A DNA stretch of 64,000 nucleotides from Onchocerca volvulus (lineage: Eukaryota > Nematoda > Chromadorea > Rhabditida > Onchocercidae), in assembly GCA_000499405.2 (NCBI GenBank), contig HG738140.1, positions 1,238,188-1,302,187 on the forward strand. The letters are read 5' to 3'. How positions within the stretch are numbered: position 1 is the first letter of the stretch; each line of letters begins with the position of its first letter. Below the pieces are notes generated by a model. The model was not told the DNA's origin and ran no database searches. It saw only the letters and a program-made list of their open reading frames with translations. The position numbers and the translations under genes were made by a program. Below are positions 1-14,521 of the stretch, one piece after another.

Positions 1-715
1 AGGGCGCTCCTTTTTCTTTTTTTTTTTCAATGTTTTCCTTTTATGACAAATTAAGGCGAAATAGCCCATTTACATTTTGAAAAAGGATTTCTTTTCCTTC
101 TAAAACTGGTTTTTTTTTTCCTTCTCGCTCCAAAAATCCAGAAAATTTTGGGATATTTCGAATTGCTGTTTGCTGTTTGACCTACTGGTATTGAATTAAT
201 TTTGTAGCAGTAGTAGTAATAGTAGTTTGTAATACTAATTAGTGATATCGATAGAAGTAGCAGGTACTGATAGCGATATCAGTACTTGTCTATAAATCCG
301 TGTATCTATCATGCTTCTCTAACTTTTCCTGGAGGGCATAAAATCCTGATTTTTTTGGGAGTAGTGATTGAATTGATTGTATTTTCAAGGCGAAACTAAG
401 AAGCCGAAATTAAACAACCTAATTATCCACGAAAATACAACGAAACAAACAACAGCAACAAATTGACGATCGATGAGAAATTTATGCAGTTGAACTCTTC
501 TAACTTTCCCGGATTTTCAACTTTCCATATCTTATCATCCAATTTTATCCACCCACCATCTATCAAAAACGCAACAAGTAATTTAGCAAATACAACTTCA
601 CACCAAATATGAATGAAGGATTCATTACCGCATATCTGGGATATAAAAATGTGCTGATAACGATCCATTTACTGACAAACGACACCGCAGTCACCAACTT
701 TCCTCTTATCCGACA
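1..715. other. 5' flank of the PAD-fold gene, no gene seen
   Basis: AT-rich upstream DNA. A small hairpin with 9-base arms sits at 264-285. A weak AG acceptor-like site (gcag) ends at 690, 25 bases before the start codon, and could be a spliced-leader or UTR splice site, but its pyrimidine tract is poor. I see no coding exon. Confidence 0.5.
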
Positions 716-3700
716 ATGCTCTACAACTACATGAGCTGCCAATCATGGTATCATATTATCAGTGGTACTTTATTGCTCCTGATAACTCGATGTATACAGG
801 CGGAATTTTTCAACGAACATAAACCTGGTCGATCATTAATTGTACTATCAGCACCATCTGTCTGGTTTGTTATCAATTGATTTTTGTTGAAATTTGGATA
901 AATATCTTGGCTTAGTCTAAGCTGACAGCTAAATGATCCATTTTGATTGGATTAAAATAAATTAAGATAAATACGTTCAATTTTTGCTTATCATATCTTG
1001 CATTGATTCTTTTCATTGATTTCGTATGAAAGATAATCTTAGATTTAACGAAATTTAAAAACTCGTTAAAATTGATTTGATTCTATCATAAATATAGTTT
1101 TCTCTCTCATCTGATATCAATTTTCACAGTTATCATTCACAATATGTGTTGCATTGTATAAAAAATTAACAATAAGAAAAGTCTTAGTGTTAATTTTTTT
1201 AAACTAAATTAATTGAATTGATTAACAATAAATTAAACTAATTGACTTTTCATCAGTGATTCAGAAGTGTTTTAAAATATATAAAATTAGAGAATTTTGA
1301 ATTACTTTTGAACCACTGATAAAGAGTCAATTAATTAAAATTTTTTTTTCCAAATTTCAGCAGTATTTAATTACTATTTCATAAAAGATATAATCATTTT
1401 ACTGTATCAATTCCATTTCTGGACAGTTGACCGTGAGAAATTGGCGAATGTGAGATTGATCATTTATCGGCAAAGTGCTGAAACCAGTTTCGGACAATTT
1501 CTAATTGTTGAATTCTTTTTTCCGAACAATTGGCAAAGAGCCATGGAGCATCTCAAAAAAAAAAAAAAAGCCTTCTCAAAGATTTTTAATTAACATTGAG
1601 AATTGGAGAATAGTAAAATATTCAAAAAGTATAATTGTAATTGAAATTCTGGTTAAAATTTTTTTGCTTTAAAAATATGGAACTATGAGAAAGTTATCTG
1701 CAGAAAGATTCATTTCCTATTAATTTCAACTTCTTAAAATTTTATTTAAAATACTTCAATTGCTCTATTATATCGTTTCTGAAATATTGGCATGTATAAT
1801 TGTTTGATTTTTTTTTTTTTTAAAGTCTGTTACTGGCAAAAAAGCATTTTTCTTGTAATTAAAATTAAGCTATAATTATCCGAAAATAAGCAATTCTCTT
1901 TTCAGGGATGATAATTATCACGATTTATTTGAGACAATTATTTCATTTCAGATCGAATTTGCAAAAACAATACATGGTATTTTGTTTAAAGAATTCAGAT
2001 GAAATTATCACTTAAAAAAATATTAGTTGAGCAAATTATCATGATAACCAAAGAAAAGCAGTATATTTTTCTTGATCATAGAATATAGAATTCAATAAAT
2101 TAAAATGAATGGTACTTTCTATATCCGAAAAAAAAAATAGGTTTTTAGGAATTTTTTTGGATTGCAACATAAGTTTTAAAATTCGAAATGGTAGAATATT
2201 TGATTTCTTGAGAAATTTTAGACCAATTTTAATTCAGATATCAATTTCAGCTTTTTTAAATTACGGAATTTTAAGTATAGATTTATTAGTTTTACTACCA
2301 AATTTCAATTTCAGTATCAAATTTTTGCAGAACATGATAACGTAGTAATAATTGCTGATAAACATACGTTACCGTATTTGGATGGAAGAAGCACGTCCGT
2401 GAAATCACGTTTGCCATTAGATGCTTTAATTCAGGCAAATGTTTATGATATCAATATCAGAGATTTTGCACCATTTGGGGTACGACAACTTGTAAAATTT
2501 TCTTATAGGTGAATTTTTTTCCTTTTTTTTTCTTGATACGGTATTCTCTTTATTTTGTCGAAGATTTTTGCGATATATGCAGAATTGGGAAATATTCCCG
2601 AGAAAATCCAGTTGGAATATTTGACCGAGGAAAATACCAAATAGACAACGTTGATGTTTCCAAACAAAATTAAGAAACATTACCACGTGTTTATCGACAA
2701 AAGTAATTAATCCAAAAATTTAATCCTGTTAACAAGTTAACTCTATGTCAGGCCAATTTTGATATCATAAATTTTTTCTTTGGCCAAACGTACAAAATGG
2801 TATGGGCTCAAAGTTTTACAATCAGACAGACATGATAAGCTTAGTTCAAAGAATAAAAATTAATTCAAAATGGTTCAAATTCAAAAGAAAATTGGAAAAT
2901 TATATTAAAATGATTGCCTAGTTCAAATTAGACTAAAATAATCGCTTTTCTCTCTGTGTCGAAGAAATTTATGATTGCTGAAATAAAAAAAAAAAAATAT
3001 TAAACAGGCAAAAAGGTAAAAATGCACTAATTTATTGAAGTAAAGTAGATGGGAGTCATTTTTAAAAATGAAAATTAATTCGAGGCCTCCTACTTTCGCG
3101 ACAATTGCCGCAAAACAAATCGACGAAAGTATTAAGCGATTTATTGAAGACTATAAAATACGCATTGATAAAAAAGAATTAGAACTGATACTTTCGGCGC
3201 AGCATGTCGTTGATAATGGTGTCAACAAAGCTATCATTGATAAGGTTTGTAATGAATTTTAACATTTAAATTTAAAAAACTGCTGCTGTTTTATGATAAA
3301 ACGATTTGTAACAGCTATGCTAGGCATTTCATATAATTTCTCGTGACAAACATCTATCAAAAAAAAAAAAAAAAATGTTCGATTGACCTTCAAAAATTCA
3401 ATAAATTTTTCACTCATTCGTGTTCTTTGATCCAGAATCCATGGTTCTGGATCAGCATTGAGTAGTTATAAGAATATTTAGAATGAATAATATTAAAAAT
3501 AATCGTTGAATAAATTTATTATCCCTTGAAGATTTTAAATAGCTCCTGCAAATATTTTGATGACATGGCCTTTTCTTATTGTAATTAAGTAAATCATTTC
3601 TAATAAATTATTTTCAGAGCCAAGAATTTTCCTTTCAGAGCTAAATTTTAGATAACTTTAGCAGATATTTATTTTTTTTTTTTAAATTAAATTGTTTCAT

Positions 3701-5966
3701 AAAAATTTTTGAAAAAAACTTTCCATAGAATCGTTAAATTGGAATTTTTTTATTCATTACGAAAATATTTTTTCATTTATAGAGGGTATTGGATGAAAAT
3801 CAAGGAAAAGTACCAGAATGGGCTATCATGATTAAACTCTTCAACGCTTTCAGGAAGGTATTTGTTGTTTAGCTAAATTGTTTCATGAAAATTCCTAAAA
3901 TTATTTCTTGAAATTTTTAAATTTCAAAATTTCTATTTAACATTGCATTCGTCATTCGACACTTTTTTTTTTTATGGTATTAAATGATTTCAGGATATAT
4001 TTGTAATTTCAGCTATTTCTTTCTTCACCTATTGAAGTTCAAGTATCAGAAGTCATCCTTGCAAATATTTTCAACCCTTTAATTTTTATGAGCTTAATTA
4101 GACCAAGTGCAAAAAATGAATTCGTTTTTTCTATTTTTTTAAATTTTTTATTTGCGCAAAATTGATAATTAATATTAATTTACAAATATTTGCGAATATT
4201 TTTGTCAACTTTGGAATAGCGAAAATTTTCATTCTGCGATAAGTTAAGCGAGAAAGAATCATTCCTTCTGTTTTGTTTACTTCAGTATTTCTTCCTATTC
4301 ATGTTATTAAATATATCATTAGTACAGGTAATTATTGTGGATAATCCAATGAATTCAACGGATTTACGTCTGGATGACGTGATGTCTTTCATTGACGATC
4401 AGGTCGAAACTTCTTAAGGATTTAAATTTAGATGCGATAGTTTTTTATCTAAGCGATTCAAAATTCCAAAAGTAAAATTTCATCATGGAATTTAAGGATC
4501 AATAGAAAAAAAAAAAAAAAAAGCTAACGAATAATTGAGAATTAAGCTAAATGAAGTGTGGTAATTGTTGAGTCATACGGTATTTAGGAAATTTTTGAGA
4601 TTTAAATTTTTGTTGATTATTGGAGAAATGAAATATCATCAAATTATAAATGTACTTATTATGATTTTTCTTTTTTTTTTGAATCAATATAGCCATTAAA
4701 ATGTATTTATTATTAAATAGATATGATCGGAATTTTTATTACTTCAGTATTTCGATCTTTAATTTTTCGACAAAATTATTTTAGATATTAGTGATACCGA
4801 CGTTGGATAAGGAAATGAGAGCTTATTTGGATGCGGAATTGTTTAAAAAATTCCGCGATGAAGTGGTGATAATCGATCTGCCAGCATATTTAGATAAGAA
4901 TAGAAAAGGAAATTGTGGAATGTATACTGCCATATTGGCTACTGATAAGTAATCATTTTACTCTAATAAGTAATCACATAAAGATAATAACCCGAAAATA
5001 TCAAACGGATATGAAGGTGATATCAGATCAGTAAGACGTGATCAATAATTAGATCTCTCTAATCTTGATTACTTTAACTAGCTCAAAATATTATGTTTGA
5101 AATATCTCGAGAAACGGTGAATCAAAAAACTTTTAGCAATCGAGTGATCATTCATTAGATATTTCATAAAAATTTTTATCCAATAACCACTTGGAAAAAT
5201 TGTTATTTTTCGAACTTAATAGATTGTTATTTCTGAAACTCTAAAGCTTCCATTCCCTTTTTTTTTTTTCATACAAAAGAATCTGAATCCAATAATTGAA
5301 TTGGAAACATCCAAAAATTTAAACTTTAGCCATAATTGATTAAAATTTACATTGTACATTATCATGATAAACACATTTGCATGTTCAACTTAAATATTGA
5401 AATGTTTTAAAATTTTCGAAATTTAATTTATTCAACAGAATTTCATCCTTCTAAAAGCAAAACATTCATTATTGATGAGAAACATTTCTAGATTTGTATA
5501 TGTTCCTGTGTTTGGAAATGATCCTGGAAATTGGAAGCAAGGACATTCAACAATGATGGATAAAATTATTATACATATGATTGAGGTCTTTTGAGAGCAT
5601 TATCAGTTTTTTTTGAACTTTTATCAATAAATGAGTTCGTTAATTTTTAGAGTTCATAGGGAATTTTTGGGAAATTTCGAAAATGGAAACTATTTTGAAC
5701 AATTTTTCGTAACTGTCTAGTAATATATCATTCTTAAAAGAAATGAATATATTAATTTTTATAATTTTCAGTTTTAATTTCTTTACCCAACCGATTCTAA
5801 ATTATTTCAGGTAAATACGCGAAAAACTGTAGTACCAGTTAATGTACCACGAACAATTTGTGAGCGTGGAATTTCATTACGTTCGCTAGCGTGGACATTA
5901 CGAGGAAAAGTTGCTGATCACGTAATTCAGGTTGCACGTGGAACTCCAGCTAAAATGTTCGCATGA
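716..5966 (+). CDS. Secreted PAD/agmatine-deiminase-fold protein, probable pseudoenzyme
   Basis: Nine exons join in frame (716-864, 1906-1976, 2331-2508, 3085-3244, 3783-3857, 4328-4402, 4785-4948, 5492-5585, 5811-5966) into 373 residues. Residues 1-29 look like a signal peptide: a hydrophobic stretch, then CIQA, then acidic EFFNEH. The rest follows the order of motifs I remember for the Porphyromonas-type PAD / agmatine deiminase family: HDNVVIIAD (75-83), PYLDGR (88-93), DINIRDFAP (113-121), VVDNG (174-178), VMSFIDD (229-235) and ISLRSLAW (343-350). The RD pair is kept. The usual DGGN before VVDNG is SAQH, the His-x-Asp motif before VMSFIDD is RLD with no His, and the nucleophile Cys position holds Ser347. 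Splice sites are good except weaker donors gtttgt and gtcgaa. AATAAA lies at 6251. The gene converges on the ras gene downstream. Gene structure is well supported; family assignment is from memory; loss of activity is inference. Confidence 0.75.
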
Positions 5967-8137
5967 TCTCAACAACACACATAGAATTGTTTTGCATATA
6001 AATCTGCTCAATTTAATGTCTTTTTTTTTCTGATTTCTGCTATTTAATTTGATTGAAATAATCATCATCATTACCGTACATTAGTCGGAATTTTGAAATC
6101 AATTTTGACTTCTTCGATTTTTAGATATTATAAATATTACGACTAAATGAAAAAAATTTTTTTTCGAAGTCCAATTAGTATATTTTTCTGCGGAAATTTT
6201 TAATTGATGAATACCGTTCTGGAATATTTCAATACTCAATTTTAGAATTAAATAAAAATTGATTTATTCATTCATTTATTTATTTGCAAATTTTCGTAAA
6301 AATTTTATTTCATATATTTATTTTTCCTCTTCACAATTCTTAATCATTCAAGCTATTCACTTGTGATTTATATTTTTGCAATAAAAAATTAAGCATAATA
6401 ATTATATCTACTGTATAATATTTATCTTTTTGATAGATGATATTGTTGCTGACTTGATTATTTAAATATCTGTTTTTAAATTCAGGTTCTTATCTTACTT
6501 GTTAATTAATTTATTTCCTTACTCATATATTAATTTGCTAATTGTATTTATGATGTATTAACACTACAATGTCTTCATATTTGATGGAAGAAATATTGAA
6601 ATATAAACCTCATTTTATGCTAATTTCAAACTTCATACTGTATATAATACAGTATTCGTATAATTTGTAGTACCGTATTCGTAATTTGAATCGTTCAATT
6701 CTTTTTGAATAAATTACTGCGATTCATACCCTAAATAGTTAATTTGAGCTAACACTCGAAATCTTAATATTGTTAAATATAATTTTGTTCACATACTGTA
6801 GTTTTTTCCGAATACCATTTTATTCTATACTAAAAATCAATGTACGTTATGCGAACTTTGAATTACGTTACTTCATTTTTCGTCTCTTATCAAAAATTTA
6901 TGAAAGAGTAAAACAATTAGAGCAGAGGTTGATTGCAATTTTGCAAATAACTTCTAATATATTCCAAATTAATTATGCTATAAGTTTTCACATTTAAAAT
7001 AAAATTTAAAATGCAGTGAATTTTGAAATAAATTTGAAATTAAAACTGAAATAAAACTAATTTAATCCGAATGAAACGAAAATCAAGGTGAAACTTCTCT
7101 ATATCAGAAAACATTGAGAATTTGAGCATTAGGAACTTAAATTTCTTTTCACTTCATTCTAATTAAACTAGTAAGTTTCATTTCAATTCATTCTGATTAA
7201 ACTAATAAATTTCTTTTCATTTCATTTCTAATTAAATTAAGTTTTTCTTCCAAATTCTTTCTTCTTACAATAATTGCTATAATTCGGGTACATTATGCAC
7301 ATTTTTTACAACACATTTTATTTTTTCCAGGCACATTAATCAAATTTCCTTCAATTTCATTTTTTTATAAAAGAAAGGACAGAAAAAAAAAAAAAAAAAA
7401 AAACTTCATATCAACACAACTCGATAAGAACTAAATGTTATATTGTAAAATATGAAAAATCAATTTTTTCAACTACAACTATCAAAAAGTAGCCGTTTTC
7501 ACCACTATTTTTTCGTTCCGCTTCGACAATTCTATCCTTCCAAAAAACTTTTAAATTTTTAAATTTATAAGCATCACAATAATTCATTTCATGGAACATT
7601 GAATAATATGACAATAAAACGAACTAAAAATTACAATGTTAAAATTTTCAAATTTTTCATTGCAATAAAATTTTTCCGGCTATTAAAATCTTAAAATCTT
7701 TTTATCCCTACAAAATCGTTCAGTATTATCTGTGATAAACAGTAATAATTTGTGATAAGTTGTTTATTATAACAAAATCATTCAGGCTATATATGACAAG
7801 CAGTATCACTGATTTTATGAGAAGGAAAACTGCTTTTTTTAGAGTAATCTGATATCTTTATAATTAATTACACTATAATGTCACATTATTATCTTAATCT
7901 ATTCCTACTGAAGTTCTTATTTTCAAAAAATTTCCATGAAAATCATAACAAACTCCTATGGAATTGAGTAAAAAGTCATATGCTAAAGTACAATATTAAG
8001 AAAAAATTAATTAATTAATTACATGCACAACAGAAAGCAATGAAATTTGAAAAAACACTGAAAATAACATCACAGTTGAAGAGAAAATTGAAGTTTTTTC
8101 CTGAGACAAAAGGAGTACAGATTTAGAATTAAAAAGG
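5967..8137. other. Convergent intergenic region
   Basis: AT-rich spacer between two converging genes, with several AATAAA-like signals, including 6251-6256 and 6380-6385 for the upstream gene. Homopolymer A runs occur near 7385. No open frame here has splice sites or a recognisable product. Confidence 0.5.
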
Positions 8138-11100
8138 TCACTGCATTCGACAGTAACGCTTTCTTTTTGAGCTTGATTTTGATGGGGTCAAATCAATTCC
8201 ATCCGATGATTGCCGCTCATGTTGTTGGAAATTCCTATAAAGAAAAATAGAATTATGCAAATTTTGAGAATAAAAATAATAATAATTAGATTATTCTCCG
8301 TTAATTTCATTCATTAATATTCGACTCTTTACTTTTTTCAGAATTCTTTCCTGATTATTTAGATATGATCCAAACTTTACATCTTTAATTATGTTATATT
8401 TATCAAGCAAATCACTAATTAGTGGTGAAGAATTCAATCAAAGAAATGATTCCTAGAAAGATAATCAATGGGTAAATTGAAAAAACCGTATCAATCGAAC
8501 TAAATTATGAAACGATTCATCGACATTCATCCGATGTTTCGCTGAACATTCTACATATGGTACTCGTAATCTCCTTGCCAATTCTTCCGCTTCTTGTTGT
8601 GATATCTTAAAATTTCAATTAAATCATGAAAAAAGTTACAAATTCGAAGGATTGTAATTTAAAACAGTAACCTAATTATCATTTTTCATGAGCGATAATT
8701 GGATTATAAGAACATAAGCGATAATTAGATTATTAAAGACTGGTAATGGTGATTTGATATTTCCTTTTCATATTATTCCAGTTTGAACTGAGAGTGTATC
8801 AGTTATCGAAAGGAATGTGGAAAAAGAATGATATATAAGGGAGAAAGGTGAAGATATTATTATCATAAATCTTTGACCTAAATTATCAGCCACAATTTTC
8901 AACATCAGAATTTTATCAACCATTGTTCTCTATAATTTAAAATTTCATTTAATATATTGCAGTACCATATTTAGCGCAGTGTTTACCTTTCATTCATTCC
9001 GATGATTCAATTTTATTATACTGAGAAATGGGACAAAACATATAGTTTAATTAATCATGAACATTCCCATCATCCCCGAATATCAGTTGGCTTGATAAGA
9101 ATTTGATAAAATATCATCGTTCAGATGAATAAAACACTTACTGTTGAAATAATCATCGATTAATAAATTATTTTAAAGAGATGAAATAGGAAGACTTACA
9201 AGCCTATCACCGCCGAGATCAGCTTTATTACCAACAAGTATTATCGGGAATTCATCTCGATCCTTTACCCGAAGTATCATTTTATGTAACCGGATAGCTT
9301 CTTCAAAACTGTAAAAAAAAAAAAAATTAATTATGAAAATTTTTATTCTTTGAGAAATCTACATAAATAAAAGTGTAAATGGTTGTGGCTTTTAAAAAAC
9401 GCTGTAAATTCCTCACCAACTGCTTTGAAATTTTAATGTAACATTGCATTCAAATAGACGCATGTTTTTACATAGCCATATCTACTTTTTTTTTATCTGT
9501 CCATAAGGAAATTTACCGCCAAAACGCTGCAAGAACAAACATAAACATGTTTCCCGCCAAAAACGCCGAATAACAGAGAAACAAAGTGAGATCAACCAAT
9601 CATTAATTCAAAGCTAGATAATAGTCGACAAATAGTCTATATAAATAAAAATAATTTCAAGTCCTTCACCGATTGATTTGAAATTTTGAAACAACATTGC
9701 ATTCGAATAAGTGCATAATTTTTGTATGGATGTACCTAGTTTTTTTACTTGCCACACTTGTGACAGGCAAAAGTGAGAGAACATTTTTATTTATATAGGC
9801 CCGGAGCATGACCAGTACAGCTAGTATTAAATAAAGCATGAAAAAAATATATAACTATACTAAGATAAAGTAGTATAAATATTTGATAAATGTATTTATT
9901 CTATTAATGGAATAGCTAACAGAAAAAATAAATAAAGTTATATTATTTGCAAAAAAAAAAAAAAAAAAAATACTCCCGACATCTATCTCGTATCTCTAAT
10001 CCACTATTTATTCTTTAAATCAATTGGTATTGATAAAGTAAGCACAGGTCATCTCATCGTATACTGTAGAAGTTAATTTATTCGCATCATTCATATTAAT
10101 TAACAGTTATTAGTGAAAGTCTCCTTTGAAGCAACATCTTTCACTTCTTATCTTATAAAATTAAAAGCAATTTTAAAAGCATTTTAAAAGCTTTTTACAC
10201 TACGGAACAAAACTTTTAAGATTGACGAATGAAACCATTAAAAATAAAGAAAAAAAAGAAAGAAAGAAAAAACGAAAAGTTTTCGAAAAAAAATTTTCAA
10301 AGAATCTAAGGAACAATACTAAAATCTAATAACAAAATGAGTTCTCGTTGATTTGAAATTTGTACTTTTCAGAAAAAATTTTGCAACATTCCTTCAATGG
10401 TTTCATGCACGAATCTAAGTAATCATTTAACCACTCTCATTTTCTTTTTTGCCATTATTTTCGTTCCATTTTTTTCAAATATCAATTAAATATTCGATCA
10501 CAAAGAATACAATACTTATCTCTTGTCCTGCTTCAAATTTTAGAATAATTAATTGCAATGAAAGAAAAGAGCAAATATTAATGAGAAGCGGAATAGGAAA
10601 TCAATTTATGTGCTAAAAAAAATATACATTTTTCCTTTAAAAAAAAAAAAAAAAAAACGCCTTTTTAATGGATAACTAAAGTGCTTACATTTACGATTTC
10701 ATTTCTTATCATTATTTCGTTATCACTATTAATAGCATTATCATATTAAAATAGCTTATATGATGCATCACATATTTTTAAATATATATTTTGACAGATC
10801 AAAGTAAAAAAAATACGAGGAAACAAAGAGAGAAGAATGTTCGATAAATAATAATTAAAATTCATTTCTTATCATTACCACTATCATTATCACCACAAAT
10901 AATATACTTCTTTTGATGCACATCATAACTATTATCATTTTTTCTTAACATTATCAAATGTTTTGTTAGTACAATTTATTTGTATATATGATGGAAAAAT
11001 ATAAAAATTTTTTTTTTAATACATTTCTTGGGATGTTTTTTTCTTGTTAACAAATGCTTTTGAAATATATCAAATACAAATATTTTTAACAATTTCTCGA

Positions 11101-14100
11101 GAAAGAAATGTAGAATCAGCTAAGATGAATCGTTCACCTCTTTACTTTATCTTTTTTCTTCTCAAAAATTCTAAATAGAAATGTTTTCATTTTATTTGTA
11201 CAATTTATTATCAAATATATTTGACTATTCGTTTACTTTGTCAAACTATGCTATCTGCCGATTTCTAACAATTTAAAAGTTGAAATAAAAAAATTTGCAA
11301 CTCACGAGTTTTTTTCTACTATCAATTATTGAAATTCAATCAATGAATTGACTAGGCAAAATGAATTTAAAGTCATATTCTATATTTAATTTCAAATATT
11401 TACATATATATAATTATATTTATGAACATGTTTGTTTTAATTATTGACAATTTACAAATCATTATGAGGTAATTGATATGAGAGGAAAAGAATAAGGGCA
11501 AATAAACATTTGAAAATTGCCGAAATGTAAATAACCATAGAAAGCCAAATAAACAATATCACTACTGCTAATATCATCGTTATCATTTTATCATTATTGT
11601 TCTCAATTAATTTCATTACTGTCATCAATATTATCAATAACTATCATGGTTATAAATGATACTACGGTATCAGCTTTACTTATTAACATCCTATCTTTTC
11701 TGCTATTCATTAAGTTTTTTTTTTTAATTTGCTTTCACAACTTTTAATTTTTTGCTAGATTTAACATATGCAGCATACTTTCAGAAATTTATTTTCTACA
11801 ATTTGATGTTTTACCTTTTTTTTACTATTTATTTAATAATTATTTTAAGCCATTTTTTAATTAATTGCAAAAAAATGCACCCGGCTTGTTTCATCGGCAA
11901 CAACAACTACTATTACTATCATTATCACTGTTATCACTAACATAATCATTTCCTCATTAATATAATAATGGCTAAATGTATAAGATCAAACATCTTATAC
12001 TTACTTATTTGATAATTATTAATTATCTATTTCTTTTTAATCAAATAATGAGTGCGAAATTGGAATATATTTATATTTAATTAAGCTTATGCTAAATTAA
12101 CCATCATCACTCATTTGCTGAAATGAATTTCATTTGCTAGAAATAAATTTTTTGAATTTTACTATCCTCATCCTTTATTCCGGATTCCGGATGACTTTTA
12201 ATTTACTTAAATTATTGATTCTGAAATGAAACAACGAAATAATAACTAATAACCTATTTCGATCTACTACAGAAAAAACCAGTAAGAATCCATTGCCGGA
12301 ACGTAAATACTGTTCTCGCATCGTACTGAATTCTTCCTGTCCGGCTGTATCCAGTACTGAAATATCAATCCATAAATTACTGCTTAAAATAATCTTAAAT
12401 TATTGATGGAAATTTTAAATTTAAATCAAAATTTTTTAAGTTAAGAATAAGATTTATTCTCCCAGAATGTATTGAATTTACCTTTCAATAATGATTTTTT
12501 AAAATCTTATAAGAATTAATTTTAGTTTTTCTAGTTCAAGATTTATTTTTGATTAATTCCAATAAGTAATGATTGAAAATACTGCCATTTCTATCTGATA
12601 ACATATATGTATTGATTTCAATTTTTGATAATTTTTTAAGTCCATTACCGATCAATACTGATAATATTTTGAGGTATAAAAGAAAGGCATCTTAAATTAT
12701 ATCAGTTTTTATCCAGTCGATGAATGGAGAAAATTCTTTAATTGCTTGCATAATTTTACAAAAAAAAAAAAGAAAGAAAAAATCATCAAAAAAATTGAAC
12801 AGAAGGATTAATTATCAAATCTTTAAAAAAAATTTAGAGATCATCAGATCCTTTGAAAAAAAAAATCAGCTATCACATTTCAAATTAGTTTATTTAATAT
12901 CAAATTTTAGACTTAATCGCTGGAATTTTATTTCAACGATTGAGTATAATTAGCTGCAACAAAAGTGTAGGTAATTTTAAAAAATTATTTAATTCTTTGC
13001 AACTTTTTCTTGTTTTTGCTGTCCATCATTCAGATAATTTCGATTTAAAGAATGTTGAGAACAGTTGAGGATATTAGCCATGAAAACTAATTTATAATTT
13101 AGGAATTTGAAAATGAAAATTTTGATGAGATTTTCTAAAAAAAAAAAAAAAAATGCCAATATTTTTTCTCTTAATTGAAATTTTTTTTAATCAAAAATTT
13201 GTTTTCATGAAGAAAGAAATTTTTTTTAGGAGAAATCAATGGAAATTTTCCATTTTAAAAATTCATTTTGATGTTTAAAATTTTGAATAAACAAATACAA
13301 AACACTCACGGAGAAAATTTTCGAGAAAAATAGAGAGAGAGAAAGAAAGAAAAAATCGAAACAAGAACTTGTTTTGCACCTGATTGAAATATTATGAAAT
13401 TTGAAAACAAATTTTGAAAAATTAACCTTCCAATTTACAAACATCATCATCAACAAAGCATTGTTTCGTGTAAGAATCCTCAATTGTTGGATCGTAATCC
13501 ATGACAAAATGCCTCTAAAATTCATCGAAACAATTAAGAAATTGAAATAATATAATCATTTTTGATCAATTAATTAAGTAATAATAACTAATTAGAAGTT
13601 TTCTTTTCAATTATGCATTTTCAACGATTAAAAAAGATAATGATGCATAATATAAAGTATTTTTCAATAAAATGAAAAAGAATTTGGAAATTTGGAAAAT
13701 TTTTCTATCCATCCTTCTCCTTAATCCTAAAATCCTAATTTTTTTCAAAAAATAAGCTTTTTTCTTCATCAGTTACTAGAAAGCCATAACAAATAAATCA
13801 GATACTCTTTCGTTCTCCTCAACTTATCAAATTTCTCAAGTATCAGTGATAAAGTACCATAATTAATCGTAATAATTAGACTGATATGAAAATATAGGTC
13901 AAAAGTAAGAATGATAATAAGATGAAAATGAAATGAAGAAAATTAGGAAGAATGATAAGTTGGTGATAAAGATGAAAGAAGAAAAAAGAACAAATAATTA
14001 CTTTAAATATAAAAAATACTTCATGATATGTCTTACTGTAATAATTTTTTTTTATCAATCATTTTGTACAAAAGCAAACTTTCAGTTGATCATTATTCGC

Positions 14101-14521
14101 AAAAGTAATTGAAAAAAAAGGATGGTGTAATGATTTTAAAAAGATAATTTATTAGAGAATGCAGGATTTTATCACTGTTAAGTTGGGATAGAATTGGTTG
14201 AAAATTTAAATTTTATTAAATTTTTTAAATAAACATTGAATTGGAAAGATTTATCGATTTGTATTCATAGTAATTTTGCAGTTTCAAAGAGATTTTGATA
14301 AACTGATGAAAATCAGTTTATGAAATTTTGACAAATTGATGATAGCCTTCCATTACCTTTCGATCATAATTTGTAATATATTCATATTTATAATGATTAC
14401 ACACCTGTATAAATTGAATTGTCAAAGCGGATTTGCCAACACCGCCACCGCCGACAACGACAAGTCGAAGAACCGGAGGTGACTGTTGTTGTTTCCGACG
14501 TCCACGACCACCGGAGGACAT
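8138..14521 (-). CDS. ras-1: R-Ras-type small GTPase
   Basis: Six exons on the minus strand (14521-14405, 13514-13427, 12356-12254, 9308-9200, 8605-8487, 8234-8138) give 210 residues. A basic extension (RGRRKQQQ) precedes the P-loop GGGGVGKS (24-31). The effector loop [10 protein letters not shown] (45-54), switch II DTAGQEE (71-77), NKAD (130-133) and SAK (160-162) are all intact, so it should bind and hydrolyse GTP. The combination of [22 protein letters not shown] and [21 protein letters not shown] resembles R-Ras more than M-Ras or classical Ras. The C-terminus is a basic patch KRKRY followed by CAAX box CRMQ, predicting prenylation and membrane anchoring. Introns are 248 bases to 2.9 kb. 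All junction phases agree. The symbol follows the C. elegans R-Ras homologue and is an orthology inference. Confidence 0.93.
9395..9824 (+). repeat. Dispersed repeat, two direct copies, in a ras-1 intron
   Basis: Two diverged copies share a core around 'caccgattgatttgaaattt', an AACATTGCATTC-type segment and a 'gcatgtttt'-like segment. The same core occurs at 21.8, 26.9 and 39.5 kb. The second copy ends in a GC-rich stretch followed by CTAG (9821-9824), as expected for the 3' end of a non-autonomous Helitron; no terminal TC or open reading frame was confirmed. Confidence 0.5.
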
